Notes under the pieces: generated by a model
The model's database searches: none
What the model was told of the DNA's origin: nothing
Seen by the model: only the letters and a program-made list of their open reading frames with translations
DNA from: Planctomycetia bacterium
GTDB lineage: Bacteria; Planctomycetota; Planctomycetia; Pirellulales; Thermoguttaceae
Length of the DNA stretch: 51,862 bases
Reading direction: 5' to 3'
Assembly: GCA_030535245.1 (NCBI GenBank)
Contig: JAUNBJ010000005.1
Location: forward strand, 1 to 51,862
In this document: positions 44,879 to 51,862 of the stretch, piece by piece
Layout of the letters: every line of letters starts with the position of its first letter
Position numbering within the stretch: position 1 is the first letter of the stretch
Translations under genes and position numbers: made by a program

Positions 44879-44906
44879 ATTTTAACACAACCCCCCTCGC
44901 TTTCAA
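44879..44906 (-). promoter_or_regulatory. Promoter of the kinase-GspE-CvpA-LarA unit
   Basis: Minus strand: TTGAAA (44901-44906), 16 bases, TAAAAT (44879-44884). The transcript would begin just before the AAAGGGA ribosome site of the kinase gene. Confidence 0.6.
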
Positions 44907-44981
44907 GGCGGGGAAACGGAGAAACATGAAAATTTTTCCTCCTCAACCCCTCACGTTCTAAAATTATCATGTTCACACCCC

Positions 44982-45009
44982 TTTTCAGTCTCGCGGTTCA
45001 TGGTACAAT
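44982..45009 (+). promoter_or_regulatory. Probable promoter of rdgB
   Basis: TTTTCA, 16 bases, TACAAT, followed by the ribosome site GGAGG before the ATG at 45042. Confidence 0.45.
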
Positions 45010-45041
45010 GAAGGAGAAAATTTTTTTGGAGGTAGGACATC

Positions 45042-45647
45042 ATGAGTATTCCCCTTGTTCTGGGTACGCATAACCTGAAAAAGAAAAAGGAGATGCAAAT
45101 TCTGCTCGCTCCGTTTGGGCTGAAGTTGCTCCATCTTGCGGATTTTCCCAACGCCATTGACGTCCAGGAAACCGGTACGACATTCGGCGAAAACTCCCGT
45201 CTTAAGGCTTCCGAGCAGGCTCGCCACCTCCGCCAATGGGTCGTCGGCGAGGACAGTGGTCTGGAGGTTGACGCGCTGATGGGGCGTCCGGGGGTCTTTT
45301 CCGCCAGATTTTCCGGCCCGGAAGCGACGGACGAACGGAACAACCTCAAACTGCTTGAGGAGCTTCGGGAGGTTCCCCTGGAAAAGCGGACGGCACGTTA
45401 CGTCTGCCACCTTTCCATCAGCGATCCGGACGGGAACATTCGGGCCGAGGAGGAAAATTACTGTCGCGGCCGCATCCTTTGGGAGCCTGTGGGCAACCAC
45501 GGTTTCGGGTACGACCCACTGTTCGAGGTGATCGAGTACCACCAGACTTTCGGCCAACTTTCCGACCTGCTCAAGGCATGTCTGAGCCACCGTGCCCGTG
45601 CCATGCGGGCGTTTTTGCCAAAAATTTTGCAATTAGACGTAAAATAA
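45042..45647 (+). CDS. rdgB: XTP/dITP pyrophosphatase (RdgB/HAM1)
   Basis: 201 residues behind TTTGGAGG. Family blocks are in order: LGTHNLKKKKEM, TTFGENSRLKA, GEDSGLEVDALMGRPGVFSARFSG, GNHGFGYDPLF and LSHRARAMR. It hydrolyses inosine and xanthosine triphosphates to monophosphates and so keeps them out of DNA and RNA. Followed after six bases by the antiporter gene, so the two are co-transcribed. Confidence 0.95.
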   Translation: MSIPLVLGTHNLKKKKEMQILLAPFGLKLLHLADFPNAIDVQETGTTFGENSRLKASEQARHLRQWVVGEDSGLEVDALMGRPGVFSARFSGPEATDERNNLKLLEELREVPLEKRTARYVCHLSISDPDGNIRAEEENYCRGRILWEPVGNHGFGYDPLFEVIEYHQTFGQLSDLLKACLSHRARAMRAFLPKILQLDVK

Positions 45648-45653
45648 ATCACG

Positions 45654-47123
45654 ATGATTCATATCCCACTTGCGTTCAGCATTACCGCCGTCCTGATTTT
45701 CATTGGAATTCTGGCAAGCCGTTTGTCGACGGTCTTGCAGATTCCGGTTTTGCTGATGTTTTTGGCCATTGGAATGCTGGCGGGCGAGGAAGGTCTGGGG
45801 GGGCTTCCGTTTGAGGACTACGCGTTTGCGGGGGATTTGGGGACGCTGGCGTTGGCGTTCATTCTCTTTTCCGGAGCTTACGATACTTCGTGGGGGTCGG
45901 TTCGTAAAGTCCTGTTTCGCGGGACGTTGCTTTCGACGCTGGGGGTGTTGCTGACGGCGATTGGCACGGGGGTTTTCGTGGCGTGGCTGATGGAGTGGCC
46001 GTTGGGGTTTGGTCTTTTGCTGGGGGCGATCGTGTCGTCCACCGACGCGGCGGCGGTATTTGCCATTTTTCGTTCGCGCGACGTGGGGTTGAAGGGGGAT
46101 CTGCGTCCCATGCTGGAGCTGGAATCGGGCAGCAACGACCCGATGGCCGCGTTGTTGACGATCTTCATGATTCAGTTTCTGAATGAGCCGAACGCTTCGT
46201 TCACCATGTTTTTCCCCTACCTTGTGACGAAAATCGGGGTGGGAACGCTGATCGGCTGGATTGTCGGTGTCGGAACCGTCCGATTCATCAACAAAATCCG
46301 GTTGGAGTACGACGGGCTTTATTACGTCGTGGGGATTGGAACGGTGCTGCTGGCATTTGGCTTGAGCGAAATGACGGGGGGAAACGGGTTCATGGCGGTG
46401 TTCGTCTGCGGGTTGTACATGGGCAACTCCCGGTTCCTTTACCGTAACGGACTGGGGCGGTTCCATGACGGGATCGCGTGGCTCATGCAGGTGGTGCTCT
46501 TTTTGGCATTGGGGCTTTTGGTCACGCCGTCGCAGATTTTGCTGACGTGGCGGGAGGGAACGCTCATTGCGTTGGCGCTGATGTTCCTTGTTCGGCCGCT
46601 TTGCGTGGCGGTATGCCTCTTGGGGAGTTCGTTCCACTGGCGGGAGCAGGTGTTGCTGGCATGGGGAGGGATTCGTGGAGCGGCGCCGATCGTGCTGGCC
46701 ATTTTCCCCTGTTACCTGTTCCAGGACCCGACCTGCGACGCCTACGCCAAAACCATTTTTCACATGGTGTTTTACATCGTGCTGCTTTCGGTGTTGATTC
46801 AGGGAAAGACGCTTATGCCTTTGGCTCGCTTTTTACATTTGGATGAAGCGGGCAACACCAAACCCCGTCCGCCGCTGGAATTTGAGGAGACGGGCCGCTC
46901 CAAGAGCCGAATGTACGAGTATGAAATCTCGCCCTTTTCGCTGGTGGCGGGGAAGGCCCTTCGGGATATCGGCTTGCCAAGCGGGGCGTTGATTTACCTG
47001 ATTCGCCGGGGCGCGACGTTTATCGTCCCGACGGGGGGCACCATCATCCAGTCGGGCGACGAGCTGCTGATGATGCTGGAACCGAAAATGGCAGACGCGG
47101 TGGAGAAAATCATCCACGGATAA
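45654..47123 (+). CDS. Potassium/proton antiporter, NhaP2/CvrA type
   Basis: 489 residues. About twelve membrane helices of the CPA1 fold, with VSSTDAAAVFAIFRS and ELESGSNDPMAALL supplying the paired-Asp/Asn transport site. The C-terminal region (from about 415, YEISPFSLVAGKALRDIGLPSG...LMMLEP) is a TrkA-C/RCK-C regulatory domain. This architecture matches NhaP2-type K+/H+ antiporters. It probably exports K+ in exchange for protons in pH or osmotic control. Confidence 0.88.
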   Translation: MIHIPLAFSITAVLIFIGILASRLSTVLQIPVLLMFLAIGMLAGEEGLGGLPFEDYAFAGDLGTLALAFILFSGAYDTSWGSVRKVLFRGTLLSTLGVLLTAIGTGVFVAWLMEWPLGFGLLLGAIVSSTDAAAVFAIFRSRDVGLKGDLRPMLELESGSNDPMAALLTIFMIQFLNEPNASFTMFFPYLVTKIGVGTLIGWIVGVGTVRFINKIRLEYDGLYYVVGIGTVLLAFGLSEMTGGNGFMAVFVCGLYMGNSRFLYRNGLGRFHDGIAWLMQVVLFLALGLLVTPSQILLTWREGTLIALALMFLVRPLCVAVCLLGSSFHWREQVLLAWGGIRGAAPIVLAIFPCYLFQDPTCDAYAKTIFHMVFYIVLLSVLIQGKTLMPLARFLHLDEAGNTKPRPPLEFEETGRSKSRMYEYEISPFSLVAGKALRDIGLPSGALIYLIRRGATFIVPTGGTIIQSGDELLMMLEPKMADAVEKIIHG

Positions 47124-47158
47124 TCGCGTTTTGGGTTTTGCCAAGCTGCCCTTTGGGG

Positions 47159-48847
47159 TCATTCCGCGCCGGCCACGGTAACCAGCTCCTCGACCGCTCC
47201 GTCCTGTGCAAACCGGGCGACCAGCGTTTCGGCAAGCAGGTTGTACCCCAGAACCGAGCGGTTCGCTGTCGGAGCCAGGCTGCGGTACAGGAGCCACTGT
47301 TCTTCGGAAATCATCACCCGGAACCCGGCGGCCACGGACGGCGGCACGGCGTTTGCGCGTTGGGCGACGGTCAGTGTTCGCCAGGTCAGGGCATTGCCAA
47401 AACGGACAGGGGATAAATCGCAGAAAAGCGGCATGTAGAGCGATCCCTGTTCCGACATTCCGGCATACTCCAGGGCCTGTTTCTTGATCGCGAATCGCTG
47501 TCCCGATTTGAGGTGCGTACGCCATTCGGGAAGGGCCAGCGGAAGCAGCATTCCGACAGGGCCGGCGGCGTCGTGCACGGTACACTCCATCGCGTCGGGA
47601 GCAAAGCGGAAGGTGGTTTGGTCGAACGTGGGGATACGCGACACGTAATGCAGTCCGCCAGAGACGTTTTCCGGGGTGAGTACCGCGTCGGCAAGGAGGG
47701 CAAACTCATCTTTTTTCGCGACAAAAATTTGTCGTTGGAGCCGAACCCCTTCGGTCCAGTCCTGCTCAAGCTCAAGGAAACAGGAGCGTTCCGAATCGAG
47801 CCAGCAATTTTCGACCCATTCGCTTTGGGGGGAGAGGGGAATCCCGTCGAAGCGCAGCTCCGTTTGCCAGATTCCGGAAAGCAAAGGGGTGCGGTAGTTG
47901 GAGAGTTCCAGCCGTACGTCATGACGGGAGTCGGACGCACTGGAACCGGTTTCGTACCAGCAGACCTGAACGCCGCCATTTTTCCAACCGCAGCGGAGCG
48001 ACGCACTGGCCGTTTCTTCCGAATGCTCGCAGCAGGGGGGAAGCTCGTGGGGGGCATGCTTTTTCGCGGAACTCAGGTCGGGCAGGATGGTGATTCCAAG
48101 TTTTTTGTCGGCCAAATCCCCATCCAGTTGGAGGGCGGCGATGAAAAGCTCCGGCGTCCAGCAGGCGGTTTGACGTTTTTTCGACGAAAACGGCAGGGAA
48201 CCGTCGGGACGCGTCCAGCGAATCTGGGTGCGTACCCAGGTGTTGAACGAGGCGGCAAGATCGCCTTGAAAAAATTCCGGGAACAGGAAACGAATCCGCA
48301 CCAACCCCGCCAGAAGCAGCCGCGAAATGTCCATCAGCGACGCGCAGGGGAATCCCCGCTCCGTCCAGTCGCGAAACATTTCCACCACGGCGTCGTGGGC
48401 AAGCGATTTCCACTGGGCCGCATCGTCCGCTTCCGGGGCGACGAATGCCAGCGTTGCGGGAAGTTCGGCAGCCAGCCACAGGAACTCCAAAGGATCGGTC
48501 GCGGCATGAAAGAGGTGCGTGTCGGAAACCCACCCCTGTAGCCCCGCAAGCCACGATTTTCGTGTTTCGTCGTCCAACAACGGCAACGTCCGTGCGACGG
48601 CCAGCAGCGTTAACGCACTCCCTGGAAGCGTGGGCAGCAGGGTCGCCAGGTCCAGATTCCGCAAGAGACTCGCCACCGAAACGTCCCCTTGCGTTGCGGC
48701 ACGGTAAAGGGCGGACAGGAGTTTCTCACTTTTTTTGGGCAATCCTTTCCGCTGGGCGGGCGACAGTCCCCACAACAGGTGCGGCGTATTCCCGGCACGC
48801 GTGGTGAACAGGGTATCGGGAAGCGGGAGTTTGGATTTTTTTTTCAT
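47159..48847 (-). CDS. Protein of unknown function, helical toroid plus beta-sandwich
   Basis: 562 residues, not confidently recognised. No signal peptide. The first 270 residues are helical with regular hydrophobic repeats like an alpha/alpha toroid; the second half is beta-rich (VRLELSNYRTPLLSGIWQTELRFDG, CFLELEQDWTEGVRLQRQIFVAK), the layout of heparinase II/III-type lyases. No lyase Tyr/His motif could be pinned down. Convergent with the antiporter, divergent from a YdjY lipoprotein and near a heparinase-like gene, so a link to acidic glycans is possible but weak. Confidence 0.55.
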   Translation of the reverse strand: MKKKSKLPLPDTLFTTRAGNTPHLLWGLSPAQRKGLPKKSEKLLSALYRAATQGDVSVASLLRNLDLATLLPTLPGSALTLLAVARTLPLLDDETRKSWLAGLQGWVSDTHLFHAATDPLEFLWLAAELPATLAFVAPEADDAAQWKSLAHDAVVEMFRDWTERGFPCASLMDISRLLLAGLVRIRFLFPEFFQGDLAASFNTWVRTQIRWTRPDGSLPFSSKKRQTACWTPELFIAALQLDGDLADKKLGITILPDLSSAKKHAPHELPPCCEHSEETASASLRCGWKNGGVQVCWYETGSSASDSRHDVRLELSNYRTPLLSGIWQTELRFDGIPLSPQSEWVENCWLDSERSCFLELEQDWTEGVRLQRQIFVAKKDEFALLADAVLTPENVSGGLHYVSRIPTFDQTTFRFAPDAMECTVHDAAGPVGMLLPLALPEWRTHLKSGQRFAIKKQALEYAGMSEQGSLYMPLFCDLSPVRFGNALTWRTLTVAQRANAVPPSVAAGFRVMISEEQWLLYRSLAPTANRSVLGYNLLAETLVARFAQDGAVEELVTVAGAE

Positions 48848-49033
48848 GGCGATCTCGTTCGGGGGCTTTCCTTTTCGCGAAAATTAGTATATCATTACTT
48901 TAAAGTGTAATTATAACATAAGGAAAAAGTTCGGAAAGGCACGCCGGAACAATTTTTTGCCGGTTGGGTGCTTTTCGTAAGGCACAACGCAGGGTTTCCG
49001 CACCCTGAAGCACGTCGAAATGAGGTGACATTC

Positions 49034-49981
49034 GTGAAAAGAATATTTGGATTGGTTCTGCTGCTTTGCTCTGTCGGGTGTCGTCCGGCGGAAGAAAAAC
49101 AGATTCCGCCCATGTCGGAACCCGCAACGTCCAAGGTCGCGAAAACCGATGTCACGTCGCCGTCCGCCGTCCGCACGCCTCAGGAGCTTCCCCAGACGCC
49201 AGAGACGTTACCAGAGAACGAGGACGAGGACGTTGACTGGAAACGCTACATTGAGGACGACGAATACCTGTCCAAGCCGCTTGAATATGGCCCGCTTTTG
49301 GGAGAGGACGCAACGAAGATGACGCGGCTGGACCCGAAAAAACCGGTCTGGGTATACAAGGAAAAGAAACTTGTCGTCACGCAGGGGTGGGTGTGTCAGG
49401 TGCGTGTGCCGTTGGAGTTTCTGATTTGCCAGGGAACAGGCTATCGAAGGAAGGTTCCGTACAAAGAGGAAGGGATGCCGGACACGGTGCTCCAATTCAA
49501 CGGCCCGAAGTCGCATGAATCGATTTTTTGTATCGACGTCCCTGCCAGCGTACTGCACGCGGGACTTTTGGCAATCGGTGCGAAAACGGGAGAACCGGTG
49601 CGGTTTCAGCCGAAATTGGAACCCCCGACAGGTGACCCGATCACGATCACGATCCGTTGGAAGAACCCCGCTGGTGAGATCGTCGAACGGAATGCGCGGG
49701 AGCTGATTATCGACCACGATACCGGTAAGCCGATGGAGAAGGACTGGGTCTTTGCCGGGAGCTTCTTTTACGAGGATGACGATGGAGTTCAACGCTACGC
49801 AGCCGATTCCGAAGGAGAAGTCGTCGGAGTGTCAAACTTTCCCAGCGTGATGCTGGATGTGCCGCAAGTGAGCAGCAGCTCCAACGAATCACTCCTATAT
49901 GTTTCCAACGAAAAGGAACTTCCAGAACGTGGAACGCCTGTGACGATTTTGTTTTCCATCGCAGAACAGGGGAAAGAATAG
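49034..49981 (+). CDS. YdjY-domain lipoprotein
   Basis: 315 residues from the GTG at 49034 behind GAGGTG; it then reads as a lipoprotein signal (KRIFGLVLLLCSVGC). A Pro/Glu/Asp-rich linker (to about residue 70) leads to a beta-rich YdjY-like domain: VPLEFLICQGTGYRRK, HESIFCIDVPASVLHAGLLAIGA, PITITIRWKN, KDWVFAGSFFYEDDDG and NFPSVMLDVP. Such lipoproteins are frequent in planctomycetes; the function is unknown. A small stem-loop (CAGGGT-TTCCGC-ACCCTG, 48990-49007) lies in the leader. It precedes the heparinase-like gene by 45 bases. Confidence 0.8.
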   Translation: MKRIFGLVLLLCSVGCRPAEEKQIPPMSEPATSKVAKTDVTSPSAVRTPQELPQTPETLPENEDEDVDWKRYIEDDEYLSKPLEYGPLLGEDATKMTRLDPKKPVWVYKEKKLVVTQGWVCQVRVPLEFLICQGTGYRRKVPYKEEGMPDTVLQFNGPKSHESIFCIDVPASVLHAGLLAIGAKTGEPVRFQPKLEPPTGDPITITIRWKNPAGEIVERNARELIIDHDTGKPMEKDWVFAGSFFYEDDDGVQRYAADSEGEVVGVSNFPSVMLDVPQVSSSSNESLLYVSNEKELPERGTPVTILFSIAEQGKE

Positions 49982-50026
49982 CGGTTTGTAATTGCTTTAG
50001 ATAGAGTTTGATTGGGAGAATATAAC

Positions 50027-51784
50027 ATGCTGCAAAAAATATTGGTGGGGATGGTTCTTTTGACGGTTCCGGCGTTCGGGGAAAATCTTCTGGATGGGCT
50101 GAAACAGGAGCATCCACGGATTTTGTTCGACGCGACGCATCAGGCGGAGAGGATGAAACTCCTGGAAACCGACCCGTTCCTTCAGGAGTTGTACGGTCGG
50201 GTGAAGAAGGATGCGGAGACGCTTCTGGAACAGGACGACACGGTAAAATACGAGATTGTCGGCCCACGCCTGCTGGCTCAGAGCCGGTTGTGCCTGAGAC
50301 GGATCCTGACGCTGGCGACGATGTATCGGACGACTCGAGAGGTCGCGTACAAAGAGCGGGCCATGCGGGAATTGCGGGCGGCTGCGGCGTTTCCGAACTG
50401 GAACCCGTCGCACTTTTTGGACACGGCGGAAATGACGGCGGCATTCGCCATCGGCTACGATTGGATGTACGACGCCCTTTCCCAGGAGGAAAAAACGTTG
50501 CTGGAAACGGCCATTTACGAAAAGGGACTGCTCCCCGGACTGGCGGTGTACCGACGCGGCACCTGGTGGACGACCTCGGAATTCAACTGGAATCAGGTCT
50601 GCAACGGCGGCATGACGATGGGAATATTGGCGATTGCGGACACCCTGGAAGGGGAAAAGCGGGAGAACGCCACGTTCATGTTGGAAAAAGCGATCGCGTC
50701 GATACCGCGTGCCATGGCGTCGTTCGCCCCGGACGGTGCGTGGGCGGAAGGGCCGGGATACTGGAGCTACACGCTGAAATATACGATTTTCATGATTCAG
50801 TCGCTGGAGTGTGCGATCGGTCAGGATTTCGGCATTTCCCAATCGGAAGGGTTTGCCCATTGCGGTGACGCACAGCTTGCCGTAGCGGGAGCGACAGGGT
50901 ATTCGTTCAACTTTGCCGACGCCGGGAGCGGGGTGATTTCCGACAGCGCGTTTTTCTGGCTCGCCGACCGTTTTCAGAACCCGATGTATGCCGAATACCT
51001 GCGGGGACACCTCGCGGGAAAGGACGCTTCCTGCGCATTTTGGTACTACACCCCGCTGCGGATGAATCTGGACGACGCGAAGAAGGATTTCTACTTTCGC
51101 GGAGTGGAAATCGCCACCATGCGAACGAGCTGGAACGACCCGAACGGCTGGTACGTCGGTTTCAAGGCGGGCGACAATGACGTCAATCATAGCCATTTGG
51201 AACTGGGCATGTTCGTGCTGGAAAAAGACGGCGTGCGTTGGGCCGTGGATTTGGGAGCCGATAATTACAACCTCCCGAAATATTTCGGTACGCTCCGCTG
51301 GACGTACTACCGGCTGAGCACCCGCGGTCAAAATACCCTGTTGGTGGACAACGAGAACCAGAACCCCAAAGCCGTGGCACCGATTACCGATTTTGAATCG
51401 ACCCAAACGAAGTGTCGTGTCGTTGCGGATTTGACGGCGGCATACGCGGGACAACTCGACTTTGCCCGCCGAACCATAACCCTCGACCGGGAACGTTCGG
51501 AGGTGGAGATTTTCGACGAAATGGGTCCGTCGCAGGCGAAGGAAATCCTCTGGCAAATCCATACTTTCGCGACAATAACCCTTTCCGACGATAAAAAAAC
51601 GGCAACCCTGAAACAGGGGAAAAAACAGCGCACGGTCGAGATTCTGGAACCGGCGAACGGGCAGTTTGAAGTCCGTCCCACCACCCCATCCGAAGCCGAG
51701 AATCCCAATACCGGCGTTTCCCGGCTGGTAATCCCCCTCTCCGGCACCAATACCCCCCAGACGTTTCGCGTTCGCTTCCGATAA
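50027..51784 (+). CDS. Secreted heparinase II/III-like protein
   Basis: 585 residues from the ATG at 50027 behind GGGAGA (a TTG at 50012 is less likely). Signal peptide ends at VPAFG. An alpha/alpha toroid follows (about 25-330: HPRILFDATHQAERMK, AFAIGYDWMYDALS, TTSEFNWNQVCNGGM), then a beta-sandwich (WYVGFKAGDNDVNHSHLELGMFVLEKDGVRWAVD). The N-W-N-Q-V motif and NHSHLELG with Asp/His are hallmarks of heparinase II/III-like and related polysaccharide lyases. Substrate uncertain: a uronic-acid-containing glycan is the family norm. Nothing but a heptamer array follows. Confidence 0.85.
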   Translation: MLQKILVGMVLLTVPAFGENLLDGLKQEHPRILFDATHQAERMKLLETDPFLQELYGRVKKDAETLLEQDDTVKYEIVGPRLLAQSRLCLRRILTLATMYRTTREVAYKERAMRELRAAAAFPNWNPSHFLDTAEMTAAFAIGYDWMYDALSQEEKTLLETAIYEKGLLPGLAVYRRGTWWTTSEFNWNQVCNGGMTMGILAIADTLEGEKRENATFMLEKAIASIPRAMASFAPDGAWAEGPGYWSYTLKYTIFMIQSLECAIGQDFGISQSEGFAHCGDAQLAVAGATGYSFNFADAGSGVISDSAFFWLADRFQNPMYAEYLRGHLAGKDASCAFWYYTPLRMNLDDAKKDFYFRGVEIATMRTSWNDPNGWYVGFKAGDNDVNHSHLELGMFVLEKDGVRWAVDLGADNYNLPKYFGTLRWTYYRLSTRGQNTLLVDNENQNPKAVAPITDFESTQTKCRVVADLTAAYAGQLDFARRTITLDRERSEVEIFDEMGPSQAKEILWQIHTFATITLSDDKKTATLKQGKKQRTVEILEPANGQFEVRPTTPSEAENPNTGVSRLVIPLSGTNTPQTFRVRFR

Positions 51785-51793
51785 CCCCCCTCT

Positions 51794-51862
51794 GTTAATG
51801 GTCAATGGTCAATGGTTAATGGTTAATGGTTATTGGTGAATGGTTTATGGTCAGTGGTGTTT
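51794..51862. repeat. 7-bp tandem array (GTTAATG family) running off the window end
   Basis: Nine successive 7-base units from 51794 (GTTAATG, GTCAATG twice, GTTAATG twice, GTTATTG, GTGAATG, GTTTATG, GTCAGTG), then the edge. The first units are most alike and later ones drift. Same unit as in the inverted array at 19483-19624. A minimal copy, ATTAATGGTTAAT, lies at 29721-29733. Confidence 0.7.

Noticed and set aside
49997..51805. Open frame of about 600 codons on the minus strand opposite the heparinase-like gene
   Set aside because: Very Arg/Val-rich composition, no ribosome site and no domain; the plus-strand protein has a signal peptide and family motifs.
1..51862. tRNA/rRNA genes, CRISPR arrays, riboswitches
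   Set aside because: Looked through the gaps by eye; no cloverleaf with a GTTCGA loop, no spaced identical repeats and no recognisable aptamer core was found.

Overview
This window looks like chromosome of a member of the Planctomycetota, probably of the Pirellulales/Thermoguttaceae kind. That is inference from gene content: a TPR-ExbB-ExbD-alpha/alpha-barrel operon, a YdjY-domain lipoprotein, a membrane-anchored GspE-like protein beside a Ser/Thr kinase, a short secretin-N-like protein and MqnC of the futalosine menaquinone route. Most genes are GC-rich (37 of 60 bases G+C in one line counted inside a neighbouring gene). The exception is the interrupted helicase gene at 23.3-27.7 kb (25-26 of 60 in two lines counted). 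No rRNA, tRNA, CRISPR array, integrase or complete insertion sequence was seen.

Layout. 0.1-1.6 kb: outer-membrane porin (-). 1.85-9.2 kb: envelope operon (+) of a large periplasmic TPR protein, ExbB/TolQ, ExbD/TolR and a membrane-anchored protein with a squalene-cyclase-like barrel. 9.2-10.9 kb: cupin and HflX (+). 10.9-13.75 kb: asnS-queC-queE (-), which joins Asn-tRNA charging to preQ0 synthesis. 13.9-15.1 kb: PfkB-family sugar kinase (+). 15.1-19.35 kb (-): membrane-anchored unknown, secreted esterase with a secretin-N-like protein, and tadA-mqnC. 19.7-22.9 kb (+): MscS channel overlapping a transglutaminase-like lipoprotein. 23.3-27.7 kb (+): SNF2-family helicase gene broken by a one-base frameshift and by a 182-bp MITE-like insertion. 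27.75-29.6 kb (-): rsmE and mnmA. 29.8-32 kb (+): secreted GH42-like protein. 32-36.6 kb (-): NSS transporter with a MetS-like small subunit, glycosyltransferase, signal-peptidase-like lipoprotein and 3'-5' exonuclease. 36.9-38.4 kb (-): secreted unknown and a DUF805 protein. 38.6-44.9 kb (-): Ser/Thr kinase, degenerate GspE, CvpA-like protein, membrane unknown and LarA-like protein. 45-47.1 kb (+): rdgB and a K+/H+ antiporter. 47.2-51.8 kb: unknown toroid-like protein (-), YdjY lipoprotein and heparinase-like secreted protein (+).

At least thirteen promoters of ordinary sigma70 form (TTGnnn, 16-17 bases, TAnAAT or close) can be read by eye, and they mark where most transcription units begin. 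One strong factor-independent terminator follows the secreted protein at 36.9 kb.

The most unusual parts are these. The helicase gene has a C-terminal tail of about sixteen short Cys/Ser-Thr-Gly-Lys repeats, is cut by a MITE whose removal restores the frame exactly, and has a promoter bracketed by a 14-bp direct repeat. Dispersed intergenic elements include nested tetraloop hairpins, a 126-bp palindrome-bounded element sharing a core with another gap, and 7-bp tandem arrays. Several proteins have altered active sites: a GspE without a Walker A lysine, a pseudo-receiver fused to a kinase, and a signal-peptidase-like lipoprotein carrying a zinc ribbon.
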